Origin: Roseitalea porphyridii
GTDB lineage: Bacteria; Pseudomonadota; Alphaproteobacteria; Rhizobiales; Rhizobiaceae
Direction of reading: 5' to 3'
Length of the DNA: 64,000 bases
Assembly (NCBI RefSeq): GCF_004331955.1
Contig: NZ_CP036532.1
Span: 2,728,001-2,792,000, forward strand
Positions 37,924 to 47,210 of the stretch are shown here, one piece after another (the first letter of the stretch is position 1; the number at the start of each line of letters is the position of its first letter). Below the pieces are notes generated by a model that worked only from the letters and a program-made list of their open reading frames with translations, ran no database searches and had not been told where the DNA came from. The translations under genes were made by a program, and so were the position numbers.

Positions 37924-38769
37924 TCAGTTCTGGCCGGCGGTGATCATGTGCACGTCGCGCTGCGGGAACGGGATCGAGATGCCCCGCGCGTCGAACTCCT
38001 GCTTGGCCTTCTTGGTCAGCTCGCGGCTCGCCGTCCACCAGTCCGACGCGCCGATCCACACGCGCGCGGTCACCTCCACGGCGCTATCGCCGAGCGCGCC
38101 CACGAACAGGAACGGTTCGGGATCGTCGAGCACGCGGTCGTCGCCGCGCACCAGCTCACCCAGCGTCTCGAGCGCCAGATCGACATCGTCGTCATAGCCG
38201 ATGCCGATCGTCAGGTCGAAGCGGCGCCGCTCGACCCGCGAATAGTTGGTCACCGGGCTGCCCCACACCGAGGAGTTGGGCGCGAGCACGTAGAGCCCGT
38301 CGAACGTCTTCAGCTCGGTCGCAAACAGGCCGATCTCCTCGACCGAGCCCATCACGGAGCCCGCATCGATGAAGTCGCCGATCTTGAAGGGCCGCAGGAA
38401 CAGCAGCATCACCCCGGCGGCGACGTTCTGCAGCGTGCCCTGCAGCGCAAGGCCGATCGCCAGCCCCGCCGCGCCGAGCGCGGCGATGATCGAGGCCGTC
38501 TGAACGCCGAACTGGGCGAGCACGGTCACGCCGACCAGGATCAGCACGCCGTAGCGCGCGCCCGCCGCCATGAACCGCGCCAGCGTGGTGTCGCCGCGCT
38601 TGTCCAAGGCGTGGAACACCGCCCGTTTGGCCCACCCGGCGACGATGAAGCCCGCCACCAGCAGGATGATCGCGCCGACGACGGAGAAGGCATAGGAGAC
38701 GACGAGATCCGCTGTCCCCGCGATCACCATCGCGGCCGATGATTCGACGTCCTGAAAGATCTGTTCCAC
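37924..38769 (-). CDS. MscS family mechanosensitive channel
   Basis: Protein of 281 aa with three N-terminal membrane helices, the pore helix ALGAAGLAIGLALQGTLQNVAAGVMLLFLRPF (quoted in part: LAIGLALQGTLQNVAAG), and the beta domain start FKIGDFIDAG. This is an MscS-like small channel that opens under hypo-osmotic stress to release solutes. A GTG start at 38769 is chosen: GGAGG lies six bases upstream, while the longer frame has no such site. It diverges from the phosphatase/GpgS genes, consistent with a shared osmotic-stress theme. Confidence 0.87.
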   Translation of the reverse strand: MEQIFQDVESSAAMVIAGTADLVVSYAFSVVGAIILLVAGFIVAGWAKRAVFHALDKRGDTTLARFMAAGARYGVLILVGVTVLAQFGVQTASIIAALGAAGLAIGLALQGTLQNVAAGVMLLFLRPFKIGDFIDAGSVMGSVEEIGLFATELKTFDGLYVLAPNSSVWGSPVTNYSRVERRRFDLTIGIGYDDDVDLALETLGELVRGDDRVLDDPEPFLFVGALGDSAVEVTARVWIGASDWWTASRELTKKAKQEFDARGISIPFPQRDVHMITAGQN

Positions 38770-38969
38770 TGCTTCCCTCCATTGTGATTTCGTCTCTGCG
38801 GGCCGGCGCGCGGCCTCATACATCCCGAGACGGGACGCACGGCGCCCACCCGCCCCTCGGTCAAGCCTCCACGGCCGGCCTGGTTCCAGCCCCGGCAACT
38901 GGGCGGTCGGCGCGCGCGCGTCAAGGCCGCTGGATCGCCGCGCCGAGCCGTGGTCTATTCGCCGCCATC

Positions 38970-39764
38970 ATGACGGACCTGCCGCCCGACCGCCCGCTGA
39001 TCGTCTTCACCGACCTCGACGGCACGCTGCTCGACCACGAGACATATGCGTTCGCCGCCGCCGAGCCGGCACTCGCCCTGCTGCGCGAACGGGCGGTGCC
39101 GCTGATCCTCGCCTCGTCCAAGACCGCCGCCGAGATCGCGCCGATCCGGTCCGAACTGGGCTTCGGCGATTGCCCGGCGATCGTCGAGAACGGCGCCGGC
39201 GTGCTGGCGCCCGAGGGTGGCGAGGCGGAGGCTGCGGCGGACGATTACCAACGCCTGCGCGCGATCGTCGCCACCGCGCCGGCCGACCTGCGCCGGCATT
39301 TTTCGGGCTTTTCCGACATGGGCGTTCAGGGCATCACGGCCGCGACCGGCCTGCCGGCGGACGCCGCCCGGCTGGCGGCCACGCGCCGGTTTTCCGAGCC
39401 GGGCCTGTGGTCGGGCGGCGCGGACGAGCGCGCCCGCTTCGTCGCCTGGCTCGAACGCCACGGCGTCCACGCCCGCTCGGGCGGCCGCTTCCTGACGCTT
39501 TCGTTCGGCGGCACCAAGGCCGGCCGCATGGAGGCGATCGCAAGCCGGATCTTCCCCGACGCGCGGCCGTTCATCGTCGCGCTGGGCGATGCGCCCAACG
39601 ATGTCGAGATGCTCGAAGCGGCCGACCGCGCCTTCATCGTCGCCAACCCGCACGGAACCGGCGTGCCACGCCTCTCGGGCGAGGATGACGGAACCGTGAC
39701 GCGCACCGCCGACCCGGGCCCTTCCGGTTGGAATGGGGCGCTGCTCGGGCTACTGTCAGGCTGA
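38970..39764 (+). CDS. HAD-IIB phosphatase, mannosyl/glucosyl-3-phosphoglycerate phosphatase-like
   Basis: Protein of 264 aa. The HAD nucleophile motif FTDLDGTLLDHETY is near the start, LILASSKTAAEI is motif II and LGDAPNDVEMLEAAD carries the metal-binding Asp pair of motif IV. The closest recognisable group is the MPGP/YedP set that dephosphorylates mannosyl- or glucosyl-3-phosphoglycerate. Since the next gene is a GpgS-type synthase, the likely substrate is glucosyl-3-phosphoglycerate, product glucosylglycerate. It lies 73 bases before that gene. Confidence 0.8.
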   Translation: MTDLPPDRPLIVFTDLDGTLLDHETYAFAAAEPALALLRERAVPLILASSKTAAEIAPIRSELGFGDCPAIVENGAGVLAPEGGEAEAAADDYQRLRAIVATAPADLRRHFSGFSDMGVQGITAATGLPADAARLAATRRFSEPGLWSGGADERARFVAWLERHGVHARSGGRFLTLSFGGTKAGRMEAIASRIFPDARPFIVALGDAPNDVEMLEAADRAFIVANPHGTGVPRLSGEDDGTVTRTADPGPSGWNGALLGLLSG

Positions 39765-39837
39765 CGTGACACACGATACCGGCCGGGGAACCGGTCGGGG
39801 TGACGGGCGTTGAGCGGGCGCAACAGGAGGCGAGGCC

Positions 39838-41058
39838 TTGGCAGACTTTCACCAGAACGGCGCCGTCGCCACATTGCACAATCTGCGCACCCGCTCGCCC
39901 GAGGATCTTGAACGCGAACTGATCACGATCACCGGGCGCCAGAAGGTCACGCTGATCCTGCCCTCGCTCTATTCCGAGCTCGAGGGCCCTGCCCTTCCGG
40001 CGATCCTGGACGAACTCAACACGGTCAAGTTCATCCACCATGTGGTGATCGGGCTCGATCGGGCCTCGAAGAAGGAGTACAAGTCGGCCCGCAAGTTCTT
40101 CTCGCGGCTCGAACTGCCCCATTCGGTGCTGTGGAACGACGGGCCGCGCCTTCAGGCGATCGACGCGCGCCTCGCCGAGGCGGGCCTCGCCCCGTCCGAA
40201 CCCGGCAAGGGCCGCAACGTATGGTACTGCGTCGGCTACACGCTCTCGCGCGCCGAGAGCGACGTGATCGCGCTGCACGACTGCGATATCCTGACCTATT
40301 CGAAGGACATGCTGGCGCGGCTGGTCTACCCGGTCGCCCACCCCGATTTCACCTACCAGTTTTGCAAGGGCTATTATCCGCGCACGGCCGAGGGCAAGAT
40401 GAACGGCCGCGTCAGCCGGCTGCTCGTCGCGCCGCTCCTGCTGGCGCTGCGCAAGACGCTGGGTGAGAACGACTATCTCGATTATCTGCGCTCGTTCCGC
40501 TATCCGCTCGCCGGCGAGTTCGCCATGCGCAGCTCGATCCTGCCGGCGATGCGCATTCCGTCCGACTGGGGGCTGGAGATCGGCACCCTGTCGGAGGTCT
40601 GGCGCAACCTCGCCCCGCGCTCGGTCTGCCAGGTGGAGATCTCGGACGCCTACGACCACAAGCACCAGCCGCTGTCCGAGGACGACGCCTCCAAGGGGCT
40701 GTCGCGCATGTCGACCGACATCTGTAAGGCGATCTTCCGCAAGCTGGCAACCGACGGCACGGTGTTCTCCAAGGAGACGTTCCGCGCGCTCAAGGCCAGC
40801 TACTACCGCATCGCGCTCGATTTCGTCGAAACCTACTACAACGATGCGCGGATGAACGGGCTCTACGTCGACCGGCACAGGGAGGAGCGCGCCGTCGAAC
40901 TGTTCGCCGCCAACATGGTCGAGGCGGGCCGCACCTTCCTCGACAATCCCATGGAAACGCCGTTCATTCCGGCCTGGTCGCGCGTGCAGGCGGCCGACCC
41001 CGACCTCGTCCGCGACCTCTACGAGGCCGTGCAGGAGGACGACAAGGAGTTCGGATGA
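39838..41058 (+). CDS. gpgS: Glucosyl-3-phosphoglycerate synthase (GT81-type)
   Basis: Glycosyltransferase of 406 aa predicted to join NDP-glucose and 3-phosphoglycerate. The start ADFHQNGAVATLHNLRTR, PSLYSELEGPALP, NDGPRLQAIDARL, GKGRNVWYCVGY and the metal/NDP site ALHDCDILTY (DxD at 148-150) match the proteobacterial GpgS group; YDHKHQPLS lies in the C-terminal half. The start codon is TTG, backed by AGGAGG seven bases upstream. A mannosyl donor cannot be excluded. It overlaps the GNAT gene by four bases. Confidence 0.85.
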   Translation: MADFHQNGAVATLHNLRTRSPEDLERELITITGRQKVTLILPSLYSELEGPALPAILDELNTVKFIHHVVIGLDRASKKEYKSARKFFSRLELPHSVLWNDGPRLQAIDARLAEAGLAPSEPGKGRNVWYCVGYTLSRAESDVIALHDCDILTYSKDMLARLVYPVAHPDFTYQFCKGYYPRTAEGKMNGRVSRLLVAPLLLALRKTLGENDYLDYLRSFRYPLAGEFAMRSSILPAMRIPSDWGLEIGTLSEVWRNLAPRSVCQVEISDAYDHKHQPLSEDDASKGLSRMSTDICKAIFRKLATDGTVFSKETFRALKASYYRIALDFVETYYNDARMNGLYVDRHREERAVELFAANMVEAGRTFLDNPMETPFIPAWSRVQAADPDLVRDLYEAVQEDDKEFG

Positions 41059-41528
41059 ACGCACCGGCCGCAGCGGCGCCATTGACGATACGGCCCGCGC
41101 GAGAGGCGGACGCGGTAGTTCTCGAGGCGATCGCCGAGCAGGCCTATTCCCGCTACGTCGCGGCGGTCGGCCGCCGCCCGGCTCCGATGGACACCGACTT
41201 CGCCGCACGGATCGGCGCGGGCATCGTGTACGTGGCGGCGCGGGACGAGGCCGTAATCGGTTTTGCGATCTTCCTTGCCCGTGGCGATCACATGCTTCTT
41301 GAGAACATCGCCGTCGACCCGGCGAGTTCCGGGCAGGGCGTCGGCGGAGCGCTGATCACCCATTGCGAAGCAGAGGCCCGCCGGCTCGGGCTCGGTGCGG
41401 TCGAATTGTACGCGAACGAGAAGATGACGCAGAACCTGTCGATCTATCCGCACCTTGGCTACCGCGAGATCGGCCGGCGCGAGGAAGACGGATTTCGGCG
41501 CGTCTTCTTCCGCAAGGAACTGCGATAG
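41055..41528 (+). CDS. GNAT family N-acetyltransferase
   Basis: Protein of 157 aa. The acetyl-CoA binding segment LLENIAVDPASSGQGVGGAL (motif A, Q/RxxGxG/A-like) and LYANEKMTQNLSIYPHLGYR are standard GNAT pieces. The start overlaps the gpgS stop (ATGA), implying co-translation. The acceptor is unknown; acetylation of an osmolyte or precursor is speculation from the overlap. Confidence 0.83.
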   Translation: MNAPAAAAPLTIRPAREADAVVLEAIAEQAYSRYVAAVGRRPAPMDTDFAARIGAGIVYVAARDEAVIGFAIFLARGDHMLLENIAVDPASSGQGVGGALITHCEAEARRLGLGAVELYANEKMTQNLSIYPHLGYREIGRREEDGFRRVFFRKELR

Positions 41529-41648
41529 GGGAACACCACCCCTGCCGGCCGCTCAACGAGGCTGCATGCAGCGTTCAGCGCTTGGCGCTGGTCCCTGGAG
41601 GTGATCCGGCATAACCGGCGGCGCAACCGAGCAAGCCGGAGCCCTGTC

Positions 41649-42473
41649 ATGACACTTCTCGACCTTCCCCAATGCTTCGATCACGACGGCGTCCGCGTCG
41701 CCTGGGGCCGGATCGGCGAAGGGCCGCCGCTGGTGCTTGTGCACGGCACGCCCTTCTCCTCGCAGGTCTGGCGGCGGATCGCGCCCCATCTGGCGCGCCA
41801 CTGGACGGTCCATTTCTTCGATCTGATCGGCTACGGCCGGTCGCAGATGGGCGAGGGTCTCGACGTCTCGCTGGGCGTCCAGAACGGGCTGATGGCGGCG
41901 CTGTTCGCCGAATGGCAACTCGACCGGCCGGACGTGCTGGCCCATGATTTCGGCGGGGCCACGGCGCTGCGCGCCCATTATCTCGACGGGCTCGCCTATC
42001 GTTCCCTGACGCTGGTCGATCCGGTCGCCGTGGCGCCGTGGGGCTCGCCCTTCGTCGCCCATGTGCGCAACCACGAACCCGCCTTTGCCGGCCTTCCGGC
42101 CTACGCGCACGAGGCGCTGCTCGCCGCCTATATCGCCGGCGCCGCCCATCGGCCGCTCGGCGAGGACGCGCTCGGCGTCCACATGGCGCCCTGGCTCGGC
42201 GAGACCGGCCAGCCGGCCTTCTATCGCCAGATCGCGCAGATGGACCAGCGCTTCACCGACGAGGTCGAACCGCGCTACGGACCGATGGATTTCCCGGTCA
42301 GGCTTCTGTGGGGAGAGCGGGACGACTGGATCCCGATCGAACGCGGCCGCGCCCTTGCGGGCAAGCTCACCGGCGGCCGTCTGACCGCGATCCCCGATGC
42401 CGGCCATCTCGTCCAGGAGGACGCGCCAGAGGCGATCGTCGCGGCGATGATGGCGATGCCGGCCGAGCGGTAG
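41649..42473 (+). CDS. Alpha/beta hydrolase with Asp nucleophile (dehalogenase/epoxide-hydrolase-like)
   Basis: Protein of 274 aa. The oxyanion segment is VLVHGTPFSSQVW (31-41), and the nucleophile elbow LAHDFGGATA has Asp100 instead of the usual Ser, as in haloalkane dehalogenases, haloacetate dehalogenases and epoxide hydrolases. LWGERDDWIP and PDAGHLVQEDAPEA supply the acid and His. The exact substrate cannot be told. The start MTLLDLPQ was chosen because the fold begins there. It converges on the GH13 gene with three bases between. Confidence 0.8.
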   Translation: MTLLDLPQCFDHDGVRVAWGRIGEGPPLVLVHGTPFSSQVWRRIAPHLARHWTVHFFDLIGYGRSQMGEGLDVSLGVQNGLMAALFAEWQLDRPDVLAHDFGGATALRAHYLDGLAYRSLTLVDPVAVAPWGSPFVAHVRNHEPAFAGLPAYAHEALLAAYIAGAAHRPLGEDALGVHMAPWLGETGQPAFYRQIAQMDQRFTDEVEPRYGPMDFPVRLLWGERDDWIPIERGRALAGKLTGGRLTAIPDAGHLVQEDAPEAIVAAMMAMPAER

Positions 42474-42476
42474 GGA

Positions 42477-44366
42477 TCAGCCGCGGTTGGAGATCCACCG
42501 GCACTGATAGGGCGCGAAATCGATCTCGCCGTCCGACCGTGCCCGGTCGCCAGCGAGGATGTCGGTGCCGTGCGCGCGCACCTGCTCGCCCGACAGCAGG
42601 TCGACCCAGTGATCCCCGCCGATCAGATTGATCGCGCTGACCGGGATCGTCACCTGTTCGGCGCTGACATTGTGGATCGCGAAGATCGACTGGTCCCGGT
42701 CCAGCGACTGGCGCCAGAAACCGAACAGCTTCGGCCCGAACTGCATGGTGAACTGCGTCGCGTTGGGGTGGAAGGCGGCCTGCGCGCGGCGGATGCGGAT
42801 GCGCTCGGACAGGCGCTCGAGAACGCGCGCATGCACGTTGTCGCCGTCGTCCAGCAGCGCCCGCAGTTCCGGATAGTGCCAGCGGCGCCGGTTCAGCGCC
42901 CGGTTCTGGCCCGTCTTCTCGAATCCCTCGGCGTCGTTGTGCGTGGCGATCAGCGAATGCACGTAGAACGCCGGTATGCCCTCGAGCGCCATCTGGATCG
43001 TCTGGCTGCACAGGAACCGCTCTTCCTGCCAGTCGTCGACCCCACCGAACGTGCCGGCCATGGCGTCGAAGAAGGTGATGTTGAGTTCGTAAGGCCGGCG
43101 CGAGCCGTCCGGCATGGCGCGCATCGACACCTTGCCGCCGAACGCCTCGGTCGCCGCCACCATCTGGTCGAGGTCGGTCTGGGCGATCAGCCCCTCGCCG
43201 CCGCGAACGCCGATCCCGTCATGGGAAGCGGTGAAGTTCAGATAGGCGCAACCGAGCGGCGCCGGCGGCATCGCCATCTGCCAGCGGTTCAAAAGGTTCG
43301 AAGAGCCCGACCAGAGCGCATGCAGCACCAAGGGCGGCAGCGGGAAATTGTAGATCGCGTGCGCTTCGTTGCGGTTGCCGAAATAGGAAAGGTTCTCCGT
43401 GTTCGGCACGTTCGTCTCGGTCAGCAGCACGATCGGCTCGGAGGCGTAGTCCGCCAGCACCCGCATCAGCCGCACGATCGCGTGCGTCTGCGGCATGTGG
43501 ATCGACGGCGTGCCGATGTCCTTCCAGATGAAGGCGACCGCGTCGAGCCGCAGGATGCGCACGCCATTGTCTATGTGCAGCCGCATGATGCGGATGAATT
43601 CGAGCAGCACTTCCGGATTGCGGAAATCGAGATCGACCTGGTCGTAGGAGAAGGTGCACCACACGTGCCGGGTGCCCTTGGCGGTCTCCACCTCGCGCAG
43701 CAGATCGTGCGCGCGCGGCCTCACAACCTGGCTCAGATCGTCCTCGGGCGAGGCCTCAACGAAGAAGCCGTCATAGGGCTCGTGCCCCTGCAGATATTCG
43801 TTGAACCAGGCGCTCTGGCTGGAGACGTGGTTGAGCACCAGATCCGACATCAGCGTGAAGTCGGCGGCGATGCGGCGGATGTCGTCCCAGTCGCCGAGCG
43901 CCGAATTGACGACCCGGTAGTCGGTCACCGCGAAACCGTCGTCGGAGGTGAACGGGAAGAACGGCAGGATGTGCACGCCGTTGATCGTGCCGCTCAGATA
44001 GCGGTGCAGGAAGTCGCCGAGCAGATCGAGCGGCTTGTGCGTGCCGTCGAAGAAGGTGTTGCCGTAGGTGATGACGATCGCGTCTTCTTCCGACCACAGC
44101 GTGTTGCCGGGCTGCCGACCGCGCTGGCGCGATTTCAGGTTCTCCGGCCAGAACGCGTCGCAGATCGACTGGACGACCGCATCGGCGTCCTCGTCCGGAT
44201 AGATGAAGGCGACAAGGCTCTTCAGCTTGGCCCGCAGCGCCGCGTTCTGGCCGCGCGTCGGACCGCGATGCGGCACGCGCGCCACCGGCAGACGCTGCCA
44301 GTATTCGGTGCTTATGTCGGTTCCGTCCATGCCCGACCCGTCGTCCAGACTGTTCCTCACGCCCAT
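42477..44366 (-). CDS. GH13_18 sucrose/glucosylglycerate phosphorylase-like enzyme
   Basis: Protein of 629 aa with the GH13 barrel: PFFPFTSDDGFAVTDYRVV, DLVLNHVSSQS, nucleophile Asp274 in ILRLDAVAF, acid/base Glu317 in LLTETNVPNTE, transition-state Asp383 in FTASHDGIG. The TSDDGF-x-V-DY and absence of hydrolase-type insertions point to subfamily 18 (sucrose, sucrose-6-phosphate and glucosylglycerate phosphorylases). With GpgS and its phosphatase nearby, phosphorolysis of glucosylglycerate to glucose 1-phosphate and glycerate is the best guess. The start is uncertain (44366 or 44327). Confidence 0.8.
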   Translation of the reverse strand: MGVRNSLDDGSGMDGTDISTEYWQRLPVARVPHRGPTRGQNAALRAKLKSLVAFIYPDEDADAVVQSICDAFWPENLKSRQRGRQPGNTLWSEEDAIVITYGNTFFDGTHKPLDLLGDFLHRYLSGTINGVHILPFFPFTSDDGFAVTDYRVVNSALGDWDDIRRIAADFTLMSDLVLNHVSSQSAWFNEYLQGHEPYDGFFVEASPEDDLSQVVRPRAHDLLREVETAKGTRHVWCTFSYDQVDLDFRNPEVLLEFIRIMRLHIDNGVRILRLDAVAFIWKDIGTPSIHMPQTHAIVRLMRVLADYASEPIVLLTETNVPNTENLSYFGNRNEAHAIYNFPLPPLVLHALWSGSSNLLNRWQMAMPPAPLGCAYLNFTASHDGIGVRGGEGLIAQTDLDQMVAATEAFGGKVSMRAMPDGSRRPYELNITFFDAMAGTFGGVDDWQEERFLCSQTIQMALEGIPAFYVHSLIATHNDAEGFEKTGQNRALNRRRWHYPELRALLDDGDNVHARVLERLSERIRIRRAQAAFHPNATQFTMQFGPKLFGFWRQSLDRDQSIFAIHNVSAEQVTIPVSAINLIGGDHWVDLLSGEQVRAHGTDILAGDRARSDGEIDFAPYQCRWISNRG

Positions 44367-44432
44367 CCCCGTGACCTTACAGGCTGGGTCATACCTTTCA
44401 ATTAACAAGGCCGAAAAGCGCCCCGGACACCT

Positions 44433-46334
44433 TCAAACCGGTGTGAACACGTCCGTTTCGCCCGCAAACCCCCTCAGGGCGACGCGTCCGACCTTGCGCA
44501 CCGGCCGCTTCAGCGCCGCCGCGCAGGCCGGCCCCACCAGCACCGGCACGCCCAGCGCCTTGGTCTGCTGCTCGAGCCGGGCGACCATGTTGACCGCCGG
44601 GCCGATCGCGGTGAAGTCGATCCGCTCGGCCGTTCCCATGTTGCCGACCGAGCACACGCCGGTCTCCACCGCCGCGACGACATCGATCTCCGGCAGCCCG
44701 CGCGCGGCGAGCGTTCCGTTCTCGCGCGCCACCCGTGCGATGATTGCCTGCGCCGCGTCAAGGGCCGTATCGGCATGGTCCGGCCGGGCCAGCGGCGCGT
44801 TCCAGAAGGCGAGCACCGCATCGCCCATATATTTGTCGATGGTGCCGTCGCGCGCGAAGATCTCCGCATTGGCGATGGCGAAGAAATGGTTGACCAGTTC
44901 GACCGTCCGCTCGGCCGGCAGCGCCTCGCCGAGCGCGGTGAAGCCGCGTATGTCGACGATCATCGCGGTGATCGGCCGGTCCTCGACGGCAAGCGCGGCG
45001 CGCGTGTCGGTCTCGGCCAGGCGCTTGACGATTTGCGGCGACAGGAACTGGCCGAACTGCTCCTGCAGCAGCGCGCGACGGCGTTCGGCGCGCCGGTAGA
45101 GCCCGTAACCTCCGGCCAGCGCGACGATGAACAGCCCGGCCACCGGCTGCGTCCAGTCGATCAGCCGGCCCCAGCCCAGATAGGCCGTAAACCCGGCCGC
45201 AGGCGGCACCGAGACGACCACGAGAGCGGCCATCGCGACGAGCGCCGGCCGGCGGCCGAGCCCGGCGAAGGCCGCGGCGATCATCAGGCCGCCGATCGCC
45301 AGCATCGCCCATTCCAGAAGCCGCGCCGACGGCACCGGCAGCAGGAACCGCCCGGCGATCATCTGGCTGACGGCGATGGCGTGCAGGTCCGCGCCAAGGC
45401 GCAATTCGCCCCGCGCGGTCAGATGGTAGCGGTCGAGCCCGGCCGCATCGACGGCAAGGATCGCGATCCGCCCGGCAAGGCTTGCATCGGACCCGTCCGC
45501 CAGCAGTGCGCCCGCCGAGACGCGCAGGGGCGAAGCCGGCACATCGATCAGCCGCAGCCGTCCGTCGCCGAGCGGCACGATCGCTCCGCCCACGCGCAAC
45601 GCGTCGTCATCGCGTCCGGCGATGCGGACCGCCAGCGCACGCTCGCCCTGGGCAACGCGCAGCAGTTCCACCGACAAGGCCGGCCAGTGACGCACGGCCC
45701 CCTGCCCCGTGCGCTCGGCCCAGACCAGCGGAATGGCACGCATGCGACCGTCCGCGTCGGCAAAGGACCGGATCACGCCGAGCCCGCTCGCCGCCTCGGC
45801 GAGCGGCGCGATCGGCGCGACCCCGCCCTCATAGCCGTCGCCGAACGCCGCTTCGGGCGCGCCGATGAAGGTAAAGCCCGCCTTGGGTTCGACGGAGAGG
45901 GGCAGTCCGTCCTCGCCGAGCGTCATTGCCAGCACGGCGGGCGCGGCCGCCAGCGCGTCCGCAAGGGCCGCATCGCTGGCCGCGCCGCCCGGCGAGGCGT
46001 CCGGCTCGGGGAACAGAAGATCGAGCCCGATCGCCGCCGCGCCGCTGTTGGCGACCGTGGCGACCAGGGCGCCGACGCGCTCGCGCGGCCACGGCCAGCG
46101 GCCATGTTCGGCCAGCGTCGCCTCGTCGATGGCGACGATCGCCACCCGGTCGAGCGGCAGGTCGATCGGCGCAAGGCTCTGGTAGAGGTCGAAGCCGCGC
46201 TCGCGCAGCGGCGCCAGCGGCCCGGCAAGCGCGATCACAGCCGCGAGGACGAGGACAAGGGCGAATAGTGCAAATACCGCCGGAGCCCCGGTCGACCTCA
46301 GACGAAGGTGCACGAGCCCAGCGTCGGGTTCCAT
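44433..46334 (-). CDS. CHASE2-domain adenylate/guanylate cyclase
   Basis: Protein of 633 aa. An N-terminal membrane segment is followed by a periplasmic CHASE2 sensor (about 35-325; IVAIDEATLAEHGRWPWPRE is its hallmark), then three helices (about 340-410) and a class III cyclase domain. Metal Asps lie in MIVDIRGFTALGEA and KYMGDAVLAFW; the transition-state pair is in FTAIGPAVNMVARLE. It would make cAMP (or cGMP) in response to an outside signal. The ATG at 46334 overlaps the fecR gene by 37 bases; a GTG at 46313 is an alternative. Confidence 0.87.
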   Translation of the reverse strand: MEPDAGLVHLRLRSTGAPAVFALFALVLVLAAVIALAGPLAPLRERGFDLYQSLAPIDLPLDRVAIVAIDEATLAEHGRWPWPRERVGALVATVANSGAAAIGLDLLFPEPDASPGGAASDAALADALAAAPAVLAMTLGEDGLPLSVEPKAGFTFIGAPEAAFGDGYEGGVAPIAPLAEAASGLGVIRSFADADGRMRAIPLVWAERTGQGAVRHWPALSVELLRVAQGERALAVRIAGRDDDALRVGGAIVPLGDGRLRLIDVPASPLRVSAGALLADGSDASLAGRIAILAVDAAGLDRYHLTARGELRLGADLHAIAVSQMIAGRFLLPVPSARLLEWAMLAIGGLMIAAAFAGLGRRPALVAMAALVVVSVPPAAGFTAYLGWGRLIDWTQPVAGLFIVALAGGYGLYRRAERRRALLQEQFGQFLSPQIVKRLAETDTRAALAVEDRPITAMIVDIRGFTALGEALPAERTVELVNHFFAIANAEIFARDGTIDKYMGDAVLAFWNAPLARPDHADTALDAAQAIIARVARENGTLAARGLPEIDVVAAVETGVCSVGNMGTAERIDFTAIGPAVNMVARLEQQTKALGVPVLVGPACAAALKRPVRKVGRVALRGFAGETDVFTPV

Positions 46335-47209
46335 ACCCCGCCCTGCGCGACGCAGTTCGTCTCGGCCGCTGTCGGCGTGGTGTTCGGCGTCTGCGGTGGC
46401 GGTGGTGGCGGCGGTGGCGGAGGTGGTGGCGGCTCCGGCGGCGGCGAGCCGGGAGAACCACCTGCGATCCCGCCGGAGGCCCCGCCCTGCGTGCCGCCGT
46501 TCGGCGTTGGCAACCCGCCGTCGCGCGACCGGCACGCGGCCGAGTTCATGCCCGCCTCGGTGGCGCAGTGCGCGCGCGGCAGGCCGGTGCCGCCGTCACC
46601 GCCACCTGTGACCGGATCGACGAAGGTGCCGCCGGTTCCGCCGGCCGGGCCAATCCGGAGCCCGCTCCCGTCCGAACTGCACGAAAAGCCCGGATTGGTG
46701 ATCGTGCGGCGAATGCCCTCACTCTCGCAGGTCATCACGCCGCCGACCAGCGTGCCGGTGCTGGTCGTCGCGCCGACGACGATGTCGGCGATGCCGCCGC
46801 GCAGGCCCAGCACGATATGCGGCGTGCGCACCTCGGACCGGCCGCGCTTGGAGATTTGCCCGCCGAAGATGCGCGCCACGCCGTCGCGCTGGATGAAGCG
46901 CACCGTGCCGTTGCGGCGCTGCGGGTCATAGACGAAGGCGTCGATGGTCAGGTCGGCGTTCGGGCCGAGCCGGGCGCTCGATTCGTCGTCAAAGACGATC
47001 ATGCCCTGGCCGGTCGCGTTCGACCGCAGCCGGTCGCCGAGCGCAATGCCGTCGCCGGCGCGCACCCGGCCGGCGCCCTGCTTGGTCACGGTCGCCCGCT
47101 CGGCGGTCATCGTGCCCACCGTCTGCGCCGCCGCCGGCACCGCCGCCAGCGCGATCTGCGCGGCGGTCAGAAGGGCGAGCGTGACGATGGTGCGTGGCAT
47201 CGGGCGCAT
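46298..47209 (-). CDS. FecR domain protein with proline-rich tail
   Basis: Exported protein of 303 aa. A signal peptide ends about residue 28 (AAVPAAAQ). The FecR-like domain (about 32-150) contains VGTMTAERATVTKQGAGRVR and ADLTIDAFVYDPQRR. The second half is Gly-rich, then has about thirteen consecutive prolines near residues 265-277, and ends with a Cys pair region (NCVAQGGVWNPTLGSCTFV). It lies between the TPR/beta-barrel gene and the CHASE2 cyclase, all on one strand and overlapping or abutting, so a joint envelope-signalling role is likely. Confidence 0.8.
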   Translation of the reverse strand: MRPMPRTIVTLALLTAAQIALAAVPAAAQTVGTMTAERATVTKQGAGRVRAGDGIALGDRLRSNATGQGMIVFDDESSARLGPNADLTIDAFVYDPQRRNGTVRFIQRDGVARIFGGQISKRGRSEVRTPHIVLGLRGGIADIVVGATTSTGTLVGGVMTCESEGIRRTITNPGFSCSSDGSGLRIGPAGGTGGTFVDPVTGGGDGGTGLPRAHCATEAGMNSAACRSRDGGLPTPNGGTQGGASGGIAGGSPGSPPPEPPPPPPPPPPPPPQTPNTTPTAAETNCVAQGGVWNPTLGSCTFV

Positions 47210-47210
47210 C

